Assembly: GCA_023383015.1 (NCBI GenBank)
Contig: JAHDXW010000020.1
Span: 25,892 to 89,891, forward strand
Source: Paracoccaceae bacterium
GTDB lineage: Bacteria; Pseudomonadota; Alphaproteobacteria; Rhodobacterales; Rhodobacteraceae
Direction of reading: 5' to 3'
Length of the DNA: 64,000 bases
Positions 47,449 through 56,749 of this stretch are shown piece after piece (within the stretch, counting starts at the first letter, position 1; every line of letters starts with the position of its first letter). The notes under the pieces are model-generated. The model was given only the letters and a program-made list of their open reading frames with translations. It was not told the origin of the DNA and did not search any database. A program made the translations under genes and the position numbers.

Positions 47449-48522
47449 CTAGTCCTCGGTCGCCTCCTCGCCGGCCTCGCCTGCCGTCATGGCGAAGTCG
47501 AGCCCGTGGGCTGCGCGGATCCGGTCCTCGATCTCGCCGGCCACGGTGGGGTGCGCCTTCAGGAACGTCTTGGCGTTCTCGCGCCCCTGGCCGATGCGCT
47601 CGTCGGCATAGGAATACCACGACCCCGACTTCTCGATCACGCCGGCACGCACGCCGAGGTCGATGAGTTCGCCGGTCTTGGAGATTCCCTCGCCGTACAT
47701 GACGTCGAACTCGACCTGCTTGAAGGGCGGGGCGACCTTGTTCTTGACCACCTTGACGCGGGTCTGGTTGCCCACCACCTCGTCGCGGTCCTTGACCTGC
47801 CCGATCCGGCGGATGTCGAGCCGCACCGACGCATAGAACTTCAGTGCGTTGCCGCCCGTCGTCGTTTCGGGGTTCCCGAACATCACCCCGATCTTCTGGC
47901 GGATCTGGTTGATGAAGATGACCATGCAGTTCGAGCGGCTGATCGAGGCGGTCAGCTTGCGCATCGCCTGGCTCATCAGCCGCGCCTGCGCGCCCACCGT
48001 GGCGTCGCCCATGTCGCCCTCGAGCTCGGCCTTGGGGGTCAGTGCCGCAACCGAATCGATCACCACGACGGCGATCGCGCCCGAGCGCACCAGCGTGTCG
48101 ACGATCTCGAGCGCCTGCTCGCCGGTGTCCGGCTGGCTGATCAGCAGGTCGTTGAGGTTGACGCCGAGCTTGCGGGCATAACCCGGGTCGAGCGCGTGCT
48201 CGGCATCGACGAAGGCGCAGACGCCGCCCTTCTTCTGTTCTTCGGCGATCACATGCAGCGCGAGCGTGGTCTTGCCCGAACTCTCGGGACCGTAGATCTC
48301 GATGATCCGCCCCTTCGGCAGCCCGCCGATCCCGAGCGCGATGTCGAGGCCGAGCGAACCGGTCGACACGGCCTCGATCTCGGCCACCGGGTTGTCGCCC
48401 CCCAGCCGCATGATCGAGCCCTTGCCGAACTGCCGCTCGATCTGCGCGAGCGCGCTGTCGAGCGCCTTCCGCTTGTCCATGTCGCGTTTCCCGTCGAACT
48501 CCAGAAGGCTCGTCACGGCCAT
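47449..48522 (-). CDS. recA: Recombinase RecA
   Basis: A 357-residue RecA, the strand-exchange ATPase that also triggers LexA cleavage. Walker A is [42 protein letters not shown] and the acidic C-terminus are intact. The start [25 protein letters not shown] is chosen because AAGGAGCGGGGA lies just upstream; an inner ATG (MDKRKAL) is also used in some relatives. A GTTC-N7-GTTC box upstream indicates LexA control. Confidence 0.97.
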   Translation of the reverse strand: MAVTSLLEFDGKRDMDKRKALDSALAQIERQFGKGSIMRLGGDNPVAEIEAVSTGSLGLDIALGIGGLPKGRIIEIYGPESSGKTTLALHVIAEEQKKGGVCAFVDAEHALDPGYARKLGVNLNDLLISQPDTGEQALEIVDTLVRSGAIAVVVIDSVAALTPKAELEGDMGDATVGAQARLMSQAMRKLTASISRSNCMVIFINQIRQKIGVMFGNPETTTGGNALKFYASVRLDIRRIGQVKDRDEVVGNQTRVKVVKNKVAPPFKQVEFDVMYGEGISKTGELIDLGVRAGVIEKSGSWYSYADERIGQGRENAKTFLKAHPTVAGEIEDRIRAAHGLDFAMTAGEAGEEATED

Positions 48523-48570
48523 TCCCCGCTCCTTATCCCATGGCCCGCAAGGGCCGGCAACTGCCCACAC

Positions 48571-48585
48571 GTTCCGTTTTTGTTC
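48571..48585. promoter_or_regulatory. LexA (SOS) box upstream of recA
   Basis: GTTCCGTTTTTGTTC is an exact GTTC-N7-GTTC, the direct-repeat SOS box of alphaproteobacteria, 49 bases before the recA start. LexA bound here would repress recA until DNA damage. Confidence 0.8.
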
Positions 48586-48597
48586 GCACCTACCCTG

Positions 48598-48632
48598 GGG
48601 GAAATCCGCGAACATTGCAACAGGGTTTCCCC
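48598..48632. repeat. Inverted repeat GGGGAAA / TTTCCCC upstream of recA
   Basis: GGGGAAA (48598-48604) and TTTCCCC (48626-48632) are separated by 21 bases in the gap between recA and the divergent gene at 48714. It may mark another regulator or a leader hairpin; no known motif fits. Confidence 0.3.
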
Positions 48633-48713
48633 GGGGTTTACCTTCACCCCGGAACGGTTAAGGAGGGGTTGACGGGGGCCGGGGCACGTGACGGCCGGCC
48701 GGAGTGGGGCAGG

Positions 48714-49319
48714 ATGCTTGTGTTCTGGGAACAGCGGCTCGTCTTCCTGGCGACGCCCAAGACGGCGTCGACAGCGATCGAGGTGGCGCTCGAGTCGCTT
48801 GCCGCGGTGGCGGTGCAGCGGCCGGCGGCGCTGAAGCATGTGCGCGCGCGGGATTACCGCCGTTTCATCCTCCCGTGGCTCGAGGCGGCGGCCGGCGGGC
48901 CGTTCACGGCCGTGGCGCTGATCCGCGAGCCGGTGGCCTGGCTGGGAAGCTGGTACCGATTCGGCCAGCGCGAGGATGCGGCCGACGCCGGCGACAGTAC
49001 CGCGGGGCTGAGCTTCGAGGCCTATGCGGCCGCCTATCTCGCGCAGGAGGGCGGTGCGGCGGGCCATCTCGGCTCGCAGGCCGACTTCCTGTGCGACATC
49101 ACGGGCCGCCTCGCCGTCGAACGGCTCTTCCGCTACGAGGCGATCGACGCCTTTGTGCATTTCCTGGAGGAGCGGCTGGGCTGCGAGATCCTGCTGCCGA
49201 AGCTGAAGGTGTCGCCCGAAGCCACGCTCGACCTCGCGCCGCCCACGCGCGAGCGGCTCGCGGCGGCCTTCGCCAGCGACTACCGCCTGTACGAGTGCGC
49301 CGAATCGCGGCTGCCCTGA
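48714..49319 (+). CDS. Sulfotransferase-like P-loop protein
   Basis: A 201-residue protein with a sulfotransferase-type fold. The N-terminal LVFWEQRLVFLATPKTASTAIEVAL holds the PKTAST phosphate-binding loop that binds PAPS in sulfotransferases; IREPVAWLGSWYRF is the second (3'-phosphate) motif. Related proteins in Rhodobacterales are often mislabelled as gamma-glutamyl kinase. The acceptor is unknown. Divergent from recA and convergent with pth. GGCAGG precedes the ATG. Confidence 0.7.
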   Translation: MLVFWEQRLVFLATPKTASTAIEVALESLAAVAVQRPAALKHVRARDYRRFILPWLEAAAGGPFTAVALIREPVAWLGSWYRFGQREDAADAGDSTAGLSFEAYAAAYLAQEGGAAGHLGSQADFLCDITGRLAVERLFRYEAIDAFVHFLEERLGCEILLPKLKVSPEATLDLAPPTRERLAAAFASDYRLYECAESRLP

Positions 49320-49323
49320 CCCG

Positions 49324-50052
49324 TCAGCGGAAGCGCTCGGCCAGCCGGCGCAGAAGCCCCGGGGCGCCGCCCGTTCCGTCCGGCGGGGCCGGGTCCGGCG
49401 CCGGCGTCGCGGTCCGCGGGGCGGTCGGCGGGGCGCGAGGGCCGGCGGCAGCGCCAACCTGAGTGCCGCCGCTGCCCGCTTCGGGGGGAGAAAGGCGGGC
49501 CGCCACCGCGGCAAGGAAGCGCGCGCCATCGCCTGCGGCCAGTGCTGGCGCCCCGTGGGATATCCCGGCGAGAAGCTCGTCCAGCCAGTCGGCATCGGCG
49601 CGGGCGAAGTCGGACAGCACATGGCCCGTGACGCGGTCCCTGTGGCCGGGATGGCCGATTCCCAGGCGCACCCGCCCGTAGCCCTCGCCGAGATGCGCGT
49701 GCAGCGACCTCAGCCCGTTGTGGCCGGCGTGGCCGCCGCCCTGCTTCAGCCGCAGCCGGCCGGGGGCGAGGTCGAGCTCGTCGTGGAAGACGGTCACCTC
49801 GGCGGCCGAAAGCTTGAGATAGCGCATCGCCTCGCCGACCGACTGGCCGGAGAGGTTCATGAAGGTCTGCGGCTTGAGCAGCGCGACCCGTTCGCCGCCG
49901 AGCCGGCCCTCGGCGTACAGGCCCTGGAAGCGCGCCTTCCACGGCCCGAAGCCGTGGTCGGCCGCAATCCGGTCGACGGCCATGAAGCCGATGTTGTGGC
50001 GGTTGGCGGAATGTGCCGCGCCGGGGTTGCCGAGGCCGACGAAGAGCCGCAT
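49324..50052 (-). CDS. pth: Peptidyl-tRNA hydrolase
   Basis: Pth frees tRNA from stalled peptidyl-tRNA. The 242-residue protein has [23 protein letters not shown] with the catalytic His, [41 protein letters not shown] and GIGHPG. The last 50 residues are a Pro/Ala/Gly-rich tail ([17 protein letters not shown]) not found in E. coli Pth. The usual alphaproteobacterial neighbour rplY is absent here. Confidence 0.95.
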   Translation of the reverse strand: MRLFVGLGNPGAAHSANRHNIGFMAVDRIAADHGFGPWKARFQGLYAEGRLGGERVALLKPQTFMNLSGQSVGEAMRYLKLSAAEVTVFHDELDLAPGRLRLKQGGGHAGHNGLRSLHAHLGEGYGRVRLGIGHPGHRDRVTGHVLSDFARADADWLDELLAGISHGAPALAAGDGARFLAAVAARLSPPEAGSGGTQVGAAAGPRAPPTAPRTATPAPDPAPPDGTGGAPGLLRRLAERFR

Positions 50053-50130
50053 CGCGGGTGTCCTGGCATGGGTTGACCTCGGGCCACAGATGGCCTGAAT
50101 CGCCGCTCATGACCAGAGCGGGGAGGGCCG

Positions 50131-50481
50131 ATGTACCTTACCATGAACCGCTTCCGCGTCCGGCGCGGGCAGGAGGCGGTGTTCGAGGCGGTCTGGACCG
50201 GGCGCGACAGCCAGCTGCCCGCCGTCAGGGGATTCGTTGCCTTTCACCTCATGAAGGGGCCGGAGGCCGCGACATTCACCCTCTACGCCTCGCACACGCT
50301 GTGGGAGACCGAGGACGCCTTCCGCGCCTGGTCGCGTTCGGAGGCGTTCCGCACCGCCCATCGCGGCGCCGGCGCGCTTGCCGATATCTGCCTCGAGCCG
50401 CCGGTGCTAGAATGCTTCACCGCGGTGCAGACGATCGGCCGCGCCGCGCCGGAAGATGCCGCCGGGCGGGTCAGCGGGTGA
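50131..50481 (+). CDS. IsdG/HmoB-like monooxygenase (putative haem-degrading)
   Basis: A 116-residue ABM-fold protein. It keeps the triad of IsdG-type haem oxygenases at matching positions: Asn6 (LTMNRF), Trp67 (FRAWSRS) and His77 (RTAHRG), which in IsdG/IsdI are Asn7, Trp67 and His77. This favours haem degradation to free iron over a generic ABM role, although no haem-uptake genes are adjacent. GGAGGG precedes the ATG. Its 3' end overlaps the convergent SIS gene by 11 bases. Confidence 0.72.
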   Translation: MYLTMNRFRVRRGQEAVFEAVWTGRDSQLPAVRGFVAFHLMKGPEAATFTLYASHTLWETEDAFRAWSRSEAFRTAHRGAGALADICLEPPVLECFTAVQTIGRAAPEDAAGRVSG

Positions 50482-51484
50482 CAGTCTCCTTGGCCAGGAA
50501 GCGCGGGCGGTCGGGGTTGCGGCCGAGGGCGCGGGCGGCGGCTTCGGCGGCGGCATAGACGGCGGCGATCTGGGGCAGAGCGGCGGTCAGTGGATGGCCC
50601 GCCGCCACGCCGGCCGCGGGAACGAGGTCCGACAGCCGCAGCAGCCGCGCGCCCTGGGAGGCGAGCCGGGCCTCGGCCTCGGCAAGGCCGGGGCTGTCCC
50701 GGGCCCCGACGACCACCACCGGCGCCCCTTCGGCGACAAGCGTCGCCGGTCCGTGCAGCACCTCGGCGGCGCTGAAGCCGTCGGCGAAGACGCCTGCCAC
50801 CTCGCGCAGCTTCAGTGCTGCCTCCTGCGCAAGGCCGAGGCCGGGGCCGCGGCCGATGAAGGTGACCGGCCGGCCGGCCGCGAACAGCGCCTGCAGCCCG
50901 TCGGCCGGGGCGGCAAGGGCGGCCGCAAACGCCTCCGGCAGCGCCCGGAGCGCCGCGGCAAGCACCTCGTCCCGCGCCCAGCCGGCAATCAGCCACAGCC
51001 CCGTTGCCACCGTCCCGGTGAAGCTCTTGGTCGCCGCCACCGCGCGCTCCGGCCCGGCACGCACGTCGATCGCCCCGCCCAGGGCGGCCAGCGGGCTGTC
51101 GGCACGGTTCGTCAGCACGGTCAGACGTGCGCCGCCCGCGACCAGACTGCGGGCGGCGGCGAGCAGATCGGGGCTTGCCCCCGACTGCGACAGCGCGACC
51201 GCCGCCATGCCGCGCACGGCAAGGCCGCGGCCGTGGACCGAGGCGAGCGAGGGCGGCACCGAGGCGACGGGCAGGCCGAGGCGCAGCATTGCGGCATAGC
51301 CGATCACGGTCGCGGCATGCTCCGAGGAGCCGCGGGCGAGCGTCAGCACCGCCGGCGGCGCAAGCCCGCGCAGCGCCGCGGCGGCGGCGTCCAGCGCCGC
51401 CTGCGCCGCAGGTTCGGCCAGCCGCGCCGCCGCCGCCGGAATCTCGGCGATTTCGGCGGCCATCTGGCTCGGTGCCGGGCTCAC
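50471..51484 (-). CDS. Two-SIS-domain aldose-ketose isomerase/deaminase (GlmS-C/FrlB-like)
   Basis: A 337-residue protein with tandem SIS domains, like the isomerase half of GlmS, NagB-II, AgaS and fructoselysine-6-phosphate deglycase FrlB. First domain: RGSSEHAAT and SQSGAS (99-104); second: IGRGPGLGLAQEAALKLREV with Glu228 and EVLHGP with His244, matching the GlmS catalytic Glu and ring-opening His. It should act on a phosphorylated amino- or glycosyl-amine sugar. The GTG start overlaps the PfkB stop by 4 bases. Last gene of the operon. Confidence 0.85.
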   Translation of the reverse strand: MSPAPSQMAAEIAEIPAAAARLAEPAAQAALDAAAAALRGLAPPAVLTLARGSSEHAATVIGYAAMLRLGLPVASVPPSLASVHGRGLAVRGMAAVALSQSGASPDLLAAARSLVAGGARLTVLTNRADSPLAALGGAIDVRAGPERAVAATKSFTGTVATGLWLIAGWARDEVLAAALRALPEAFAAALAAPADGLQALFAAGRPVTFIGRGPGLGLAQEAALKLREVAGVFADGFSAAEVLHGPATLVAEGAPVVVVGARDSPGLAEAEARLASQGARLLRLSDLVPAAGVAAGHPLTAALPQIAAVYAAAEAAARALGRNPDRPRFLAKETVTR

Positions 51485-52374
51485 GGCAGGGCCGCGCGCG
51501 CCGGTGCCGGGCGCAGCTGGCGCAGGTCGGGCAGCGCGGTGGCGCCGCCGGGCCGGGCCACCGCCACGGCGCCGCAGGCCGCCCCGAGCGCCAGTGCCGC
51601 GGCGACTGGCGCGCCGTCAAGCCACGCGGCGATGAAGCCCGCGTTGAAGGCGTCACCCGCGCCCGTGGGGTCGACGACCGCGGCGGGCAGGGCCCCCACC
51701 TCGATGGGCTGGCCGCCGCGGGGCAGGGCGCGCGCCCCCGCGGCCCCGCGCTTGACGACGGTGGCCACACGCGGCACCGCCGCTATCCCGAGCGCGGCGA
51801 GCCGCTCGGCCTCCTCGGCATTGGGCAGGAAGATGTCGACGCAGGCGATCGCCTCGCCGACGCCGGGGCGGGCAAAGGCGGCGGCGTCCCAGCTGCAGTC
51901 GAGCGACACCGACATGCCGGCCGCCCGGGCCAGCGGCACGAGGCGGGGATGGTCAAGCAGCGTCGCAAGCTCGCCGATGTGCAGGTGCCGCGCGGGCGGC
52001 AGCGCCAGCGGTTCGCTCAGCGCCGCGCCGGGCCGGCGGGTGACGAAGGCGCGGTCGCCGCCTGCCACGATGGCGGCGGTGATCTGCGGGTCGGTCCCCG
52101 CCGGCGCCGGCGTCACGAGGGCAAGGATGCCCAGCGCCGCCGCCCCGGCCTGCACCGGCGCGTCGAAGGGGGGCGCCGGGAGCACGCCGGCAAGTCCGGC
52201 CTTCATCCCCAGCGCCGCGGCATAGGCCGCGGTGATGAATGCCCCACCGCCGGCGGCGATGGTCAGCGCTCCGGCATAGACCTCGCGCCCCGGCGCCGGG
52301 GCTGCGTCGAGCCCGGCGAAGACGAGGTCGCAGTAGATCCGCCCTGCCGCGACGAGGTCGAGCGTCGCGCTCAT
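51481..52374 (-). CDS. PfkB-family sugar kinase
   Basis: A 297-residue ribokinase-like (PfkB) kinase. The anion-hole motif DPTGAGDAF with catalytic base Asp241, the NxxE motif PNAEE (Asn185, Glu188) and the N-terminal [12 protein letters not shown] substrate block are present. In the frl and fra systems a PfkB kinase of this type phosphorylates an Amadori compound at C6 before a SIS enzyme; the same pairing occurs here. Overlaps the ATPase gene (ATGA) and the SIS gene (GTGA). Substrate not readable. Confidence 0.85.
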   Translation of the reverse strand: MSATLDLVAAGRIYCDLVFAGLDAAPAPGREVYAGALTIAAGGGAFITAAYAAALGMKAGLAGVLPAPPFDAPVQAGAAALGILALVTPAPAGTDPQITAAIVAGGDRAFVTRRPGAALSEPLALPPARHLHIGELATLLDHPRLVPLARAAGMSVSLDCSWDAAAFARPGVGEAIACVDIFLPNAEEAERLAALGIAAVPRVATVVKRGAAGARALPRGGQPIEVGALPAAVVDPTGAGDAFNAGFIAAWLDGAPVAAALALGAACGAVAVARPGGATALPDLRQLRPAPARAALP

Positions 52375-53423
52375 CGGATCGCAGCCCCGGTCGCGGCATC
52401 GAACAGGTGCAGCGCGGCGGGGTCGGCCAGAAGCCCCACCTCCTGCCCCGGCTCGGGCGCGCCGCGGCCGGGGCCGGTGGCGATCACCTCCGCCCCGCCG
52501 AGATCGACATGCAGAAGCGTTCCCGGACCGAGGGGCTCGGCGACGCTGACCCGGCCCCTCAGAGGCGCGGCGCCGGGGGCGGCGGGGCGCAGATCCTCGG
52601 GCCGGATGCCAAGCCGCACCGGCCCCTCGGCGGTCGTGTCCACCGCGATCTCGGCGCCGATGTCCAGCCTGACCCGCCCGCCGCCGGCCGTGCCGGCAAG
52701 GAGGTTCATCGCCGGTGCGCCGATGAAGGTTGCCACGAAGGTGTTGGCGGGGGCGTGATACACCTCGGCCGGGCTGCCCACCTGCTGGATGCGCCCGTCC
52801 TTCATGATCACGATCCGGTCGGCCAGCGTCATCGCCTCCACCTGGTCGTGGGTGACATAGACGATGGTGTTGGCAAGCCGCGCGTGCAGCTTCTTGATCT
52901 CGAGCCGCATCTGGGTGCGGAGCTGCGCATCCAGGTTCGACAGCGGTTCGTCGAAAAGAAACACTGCCGGATCGCGCACCATCGCCCGGCCGATCGCGAC
53001 CCGCTGGCGCTGGCCGCCCGACAGCGCCGCGGGCTTGCGCTCGAGATACGCCGTCATGCCGAGGACCGCCGCCGCCTCCTCGATCCGCCGCGCCTTCTCT
53101 GCCCGCGGCAGCCGGGCGGTGTAGAGCCCGAAGCCGATGTTCTGGCGTACCGTCAGATGGGGGTAGATGGCGTAGTTCTGGAACACCATCGCGATGTCGC
53201 GGTCCTTGGGCTCGAGGTCGTTGACCACCCGCCCGCCGATCTCGATCGTCCCCGCCGTCACCTCCTCGAGCCCCGCGATCATCCTCAATGTCGTCGACTT
53301 GCCGCAGCCCGATGGGCCGACCAGTACGATGAACTCGCCCGGAGTGACGTCGAGGCTGACGCCGTGGACGACGCGGGTCGTGCCGAACTCCTTCACGAGG
53401 TCGCGCAGGATCAGCGTGGTCAC
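52371..53423 (-). CDS. Sugar ABC transporter ATPase (UgpC/MsmX type)
   Basis: A 350-residue ATPase for a CUT1 sugar importer. Walker [10 protein letters not shown], the Q-loop [12 protein letters not shown], signature [15 protein letters not shown], Walker [17 protein letters not shown] and the H-loop [14 protein letters not shown] are all intact. The C-terminal TOBE regulatory domain starts near residue 235. The GTG start ([14 protein letters not shown]) overlaps the lyase stop by 4 bases. It energises the two permeases encoded upstream. Confidence 0.95.
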   Translation of the reverse strand: MTTLILRDLVKEFGTTRVVHGVSLDVTPGEFIVLVGPSGCGKSTTLRMIAGLEEVTAGTIEIGGRVVNDLEPKDRDIAMVFQNYAIYPHLTVRQNIGFGLYTARLPRAEKARRIEEAAAVLGMTAYLERKPAALSGGQRQRVAIGRAMVRDPAVFLFDEPLSNLDAQLRTQMRLEIKKLHARLANTIVYVTHDQVEAMTLADRIVIMKDGRIQQVGSPAEVYHAPANTFVATFIGAPAMNLLAGTAGGGRVRLDIGAEIAVDTTAEGPVRLGIRPEDLRPAAPGAAPLRGRVSVAEPLGPGTLLHVDLGGAEVIATGPGRGAPEPGQEVGLLADPAALHLFDAATGAAIR

Positions 53424-54913
53424 GGGATCAGTCCTTCCAGCAGGGCGGCGAAGGCGGCGGCAAGGTCGGCCTCGCCGCGGGCGGCGCGGCGGTGGCGTTG
53501 GGAAAGCGCATCCTCGACACCGTGAAGCGTCAGCCGGTAGGCGGCGAAGGCCTCCTCGAGCGCCCGCGGCGCCGGCCCGCCGCGCCGGTCGCGGCGGGCG
53601 ACGAAGGTCTCGGGCGCCACCGCCTCGCGGAATGCGGGCTCGTCCAGGGCGGTCGCGCGGCCGGTCTCGGCCAGGAATGCTGCGGCGAAGGCACCATGGC
53701 CCTCGCGCAGCGGCCGGCCCGCTGCGATCACCGCGCGGGCGGTGCGGGCGGCGATCTCGTGCGCCTGGCGGAAGCTCAGCCCCTCGCCCCGCACCAGCGT
53801 GTCGGCAAGCTCGGTGATGGTGATGCAGGCGGCATCGGCATTGGCGCGCACGCGCCCGCCGTCGATCGTGCAGGCAGGCAGGAAGGCGGCCAGAAGGTCG
53901 AGTGCGCGCGCCCCGCTCTCGAAGGCCGAATAGCCTGCCTCCTGCACCAGCCCCTCGCTGTCGTTCATGTCGGCGAAGGGGGTGTTGTGCATGGTGCCGA
54001 CCACCGCCTCGCACCGCCCGGCAGCGATGCTGCACAAGTGCCGCAGGTGCTCGACCGGCACCGGGTTGCGTTTCTGCGGCATGATCGAGGAGATCTGCAC
54101 GAGGCTTCCGGGCACCCGCAGCTGGCCGACCTCGAAGGACGTCCAGAAGGCCATGTCCTGCACCAGCCGGCCGAGGTGCAGGAAGGTCAGCCGGATGGCC
54201 GAATAGAGCGCGGTGATGTAGTCGACCGCGGCAATGCTGCCGTAGCTGTTCAGGGTCGGCTCGCGGAAACCCAGCAGGGCGGCCACCCGCGCGCGGTCGA
54301 TGGGAAAGCCCGTGGTGGTGATGGCGGCCGCGCCCATCGGACAGCATTCGACCGCGTCGAGCGCCGCGTCGATGCGCCCGGCATCGCGCAGCAGCACCTC
54401 GACGGCCGCCGCGAGGTAGTGGCCGAAGGTCGTGGGCTGGGCCGGCTGGCCGTGGGTGTAGGCGACGACCAGCGTCGCGCGCTCCTCCGCGGCCTTGGCT
54501 ATCAGGGCCGAGGCCAGCGTGCAGACGCGGCCGAGCAGGTCCTGCCCGCGCCGGACCAGCGCCCGGCGGAACAGCGTGTGGTCGATGTCATTGCGCGAGC
54601 GGGCGGTGTGCAGCATGCCGCCGAGGTCGCCCAGCCGTTGCTTCAGTTCGGCCTCGACGAGGAAGAAGTAGTCCTCGTGCGCGCCGGTATAGCGGAGGGC
54701 GGCGAGGTCGGTTGCGGTCTCGATGTCGCGCAGGGCGTGCGCCAGTGCGCGGGTCTGGTCGCGCGCGAGGATGCCGGTCTCGCCCAGCATCACCAGATGG
54801 GCGCGATTGATGGCGGACAGGTCGGCGGCATGGTGTGCCTTCATGCCCTCGAAGAGGGGCTCCAGTACCGTTCGGGCGTAGACGGGATGGGGAAAGCGCT
54901 CGAGGTCGGTCAT
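53420..54913 (-). CDS. Argininosuccinate-lyase-superfamily enzyme, probably not ArgH
   Basis: A 497-residue fumarase/aspartase superfamily lyase closest to argininosuccinate lyase. Conserved: LHTARSRND (101-109), [14 protein letters not shown] with Thr153-His154, and the mobile loop [10 protein letters not shown] (275-284). Altered: the ArgH segment NSLDAVSDRD reads [11 protein letters not shown], and NRDLQEDK, which contacts the arginine part, is replaced by FADMNDSEG (313-321). It therefore likely releases fumarate (or a relative) from another N-substituted aspartate. Embedded in a sugar ABC operon with 4-base overlaps on both sides. Confidence 0.82.
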   Translation of the reverse strand: MTDLERFPHPVYARTVLEPLFEGMKAHHAADLSAINRAHLVMLGETGILARDQTRALAHALRDIETATDLAALRYTGAHEDYFFLVEAELKQRLGDLGGMLHTARSRNDIDHTLFRRALVRRGQDLLGRVCTLASALIAKAAEERATLVVAYTHGQPAQPTTFGHYLAAAVEVLLRDAGRIDAALDAVECCPMGAAAITTTGFPIDRARVAALLGFREPTLNSYGSIAAVDYITALYSAIRLTFLHLGRLVQDMAFWTSFEVGQLRVPGSLVQISSIMPQKRNPVPVEHLRHLCSIAAGRCEAVVGTMHNTPFADMNDSEGLVQEAGYSAFESGARALDLLAAFLPACTIDGGRVRANADAACITITELADTLVRGEGLSFRQAHEIAARTARAVIAAGRPLREGHGAFAAAFLAETGRATALDEPAFREAVAPETFVARRDRRGGPAPRALEEAFAAYRLTLHGVEDALSQRHRRAARGEADLAAAFAALLEGLIP

Positions 54914-55797
54914 CCCTTCAGCCCCGCCATGACGACCCCGCGGATGATGAAGCGCTGGAAGACCAGGAACACCACCAGCGTCGGCAGCACCGATACCGCG
55001 GCGCCGGTCATGATCAGCTCCCACTGCACCGACTGCTCGACCGAGAAGGTCGTCAGCCCCACGGGCAGCGTGTACATGTGCTGGTCGTTGGTGACGATCA
55101 GCGGCCAGATGAAGGCCGTCCAGTTGCCGAGGAAGACGAAGATCGCGAGCGCGGCAAGCGCCGGCCGGACCAGCGGCATCGCCACCCGCCACCAGATCTG
55201 GAACTCGTTCAGCCCGTCGATGCGGGCGGCCTCGAGGAAGTCGTCGGGCACGGTCTGGAAGAACTGGCGCATCAGGAAGACGCCGAAGGCGGTCATCAGC
55301 CCGGGGAACATGATCCCCCAGTGGGTGTTCAGCCAGCCGAACTGCTGGCTCATCAGGTACCAGGGGATGACCAGCATCTCGGTCGGGATCATCAGGGTCG
55401 ACAGGATCGCGATGAACACCACCTGCCTGAAGCGGAAGCGGAACTTCGCAAGCGTGTAGCCGACGAGCGAATCCCAGAAGAGGTTCGAGACGGTGGTGAG
55501 CGTGGCCACCAGGAGCGAGTTGAAGAACCACCAGCCGAAGCGCCGGTCAGAGAGCACGTCGCGGTAGTTGTCGAGCGTCGGCTCCTCGGGGATCAGGTTG
55601 AGGTTGTAGACCTCGAAGGGATACTTGAGCGAGGTCGACAGCATGTAGGCCAGCGGCGCCACCATCGCCACGCCGCCGGCGAAGAGCACGAGCCACCTGA
55701 CGGCTGGGCCCGCCGCGACCCGCCGCCGCACCGGCCCCGGGCTGCGCAGCAGCGCCTCGGCCGCGGCCCGCGGGGCGTCGGTCGCGGGCGCGGTCAC
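54910..55797 (-). CDS. Sugar ABC transporter permease (MalG/UgpE type)
   Basis: A 295-residue CUT1 permease with six membrane segments and the EAA loop EAARIDGLNEFQIWWRVAMPLVRP that docks on the ATPase. The block STLMIPTEMLVIPWYLMSQQFGWLNT is typical of MalG-type subunits. The GTG start overlaps the preceding permease stop by 4 bases, and the stop overlaps the lyase gene. Forms the heterodimer with the permease at 55794. Confidence 0.93.
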   Translation of the reverse strand: MTAPATDAPRAAAEALLRSPGPVRRRVAAGPAVRWLVLFAGGVAMVAPLAYMLSTSLKYPFEVYNLNLIPEEPTLDNYRDVLSDRRFGWWFFNSLLVATLTTVSNLFWDSLVGYTLAKFRFRFRQVVFIAILSTLMIPTEMLVIPWYLMSQQFGWLNTHWGIMFPGLMTAFGVFLMRQFFQTVPDDFLEAARIDGLNEFQIWWRVAMPLVRPALAALAIFVFLGNWTAFIWPLIVTNDQHMYTLPVGLTTFSVEQSVQWELIMTGAAVSVLPTLVVFLVFQRFIIRGVVMAGLKG

Positions 55798-56690
55798 GGC
55801 CGGTCCCGCATCAACCAGAGCTGGGCCAGGCTGACCGCCAGCAGCACCAGGAACAACACCACCGTCTGCGCCGCCGCATAGCCCATGTCGAAGCTGGAAA
55901 AGGCGGTCTGGTAGATCATCAGCACCATCGGCTTGGAGGCGTTCAGCGGCCCGCCGGGATCGTTCGTGGTCATGTTGAAGACCTGGTCGAAGATCCGCAG
56001 GAAGCCGATCGAGGAGAAGACGACGAGGAAGACGATCGTCGGCTTCAGGAGCGGGATGGTGATGCGCGTCAGCGTCGCCCAGCCCGACAGCCCGTCGATC
56101 CGCGCCGCCTCGTAGTAGCTGCGCGGGATCGCCCGGAGCCCGGCCATGAAGATGATGATCTGGAAGCCGAGCCCGGCCCAGATTGCCGGGGCAAGGATGG
56201 CCGGAAGGGCATTGGTGGTCGAGTTCAGGAAGCGGATCTGCGGGATGCCGAGGGTCGCCAGCGCGTTGTTGAACAGCCCGATCGGCACCGGCTGGTAGAA
56301 CCACCGCCAGACCCAGGCCATCGCCACCGCCGAGGTCATGAACGGCAGGAAGTAGAGCGCCCGGATCGCCCCGTGCATGAAGCGCACCCGGTCGAGGTGG
56401 AAGGCCACCGCGAAGGCGAGAACCAGCGAGGCCGGCGTGCCCAGCAGCAGGTAGACGAAGGTGTTGCGGAACACCTGCCAGAACACCGGGTCGGCCCAGA
56501 GGCGGGCGAAGTTGTCGAGGCCTGCCCAGCGCCGCGTCCCGAGCAGGTTCCACTCCATGAACGCCAGCACGAAGGCCTGCGCCGTCGGGTAGAAGCGGAT
56601 GACGACGTAGAAGACAACCGGCACCGCAAGGAAACCCCAGGCCCAGACGACCTGCTTCTGGCGGACGGTGAGGGCGCTGTAGCGTGTCAT
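55794..56690 (-). CDS. Sugar ABC transporter permease (MalF/UgpA type)
   Basis: A 298-residue CUT1 permease with six membrane segments: FLAVPVVFYVVIRFYPTAQAFVLAF at the start and an EAA loop YEAARIDGLSGWATLTRITIPLLKP near residue 195. MTSAVAMAWVWRWFY is the usual MalF-type segment. It lies 59 bases after the binding-protein gene, separated by a strong hairpin that probably lowers its expression relative to the binding protein. Confidence 0.93.
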   Translation of the reverse strand: MTRYSALTVRQKQVVWAWGFLAVPVVFYVVIRFYPTAQAFVLAFMEWNLLGTRRWAGLDNFARLWADPVFWQVFRNTFVYLLLGTPASLVLAFAVAFHLDRVRFMHGAIRALYFLPFMTSAVAMAWVWRWFYQPVPIGLFNNALATLGIPQIRFLNSTTNALPAILAPAIWAGLGFQIIIFMAGLRAIPRSYYEAARIDGLSGWATLTRITIPLLKPTIVFLVVFSSIGFLRIFDQVFNMTTNDPGGPLNASKPMVLMIYQTAFSSFDMGYAAAQTVVLFLVLLAVSLAQLWLMRDRP

Positions 56691-56711
56691 CGGCTGCGGT
56701 CGGCCTGTGCG

Positions 56712-56738
56712 GCCGCGCCCCCCCGGGGAGGGCGCGGC
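56712..56738 (-). promoter_or_regulatory. Intercistronic hairpin between binding protein and permease genes
   Basis: A perfect 9-base stem GCCGCGCCC / GGGCGCGGC (56712-56720 with 56730-56738) with a 9-base loop in the only sizeable gap of the operon. Such hairpins protect the upstream mRNA 3' end and damp the downstream genes, giving excess binding protein. Confidence 0.6.
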
Positions 56739-56749
56739 AGGGCCACGGC

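Noticed and set aside
53420..54913. Annotation as biosynthetic argininosuccinate lyase (argH)
   Set aside because: The substrate-recognition segment of ArgH is replaced and the gene lies in a sugar-transport operon; kept only as a superfamily member.
53492..55459. Very long plus-strand open frame opposite the lyase and permease genes
   Set aside because: Antisense to two well-recognised genes; the translated product is Arg/Gly/His-rich without domains, as expected from codon bias in GC-rich DNA.
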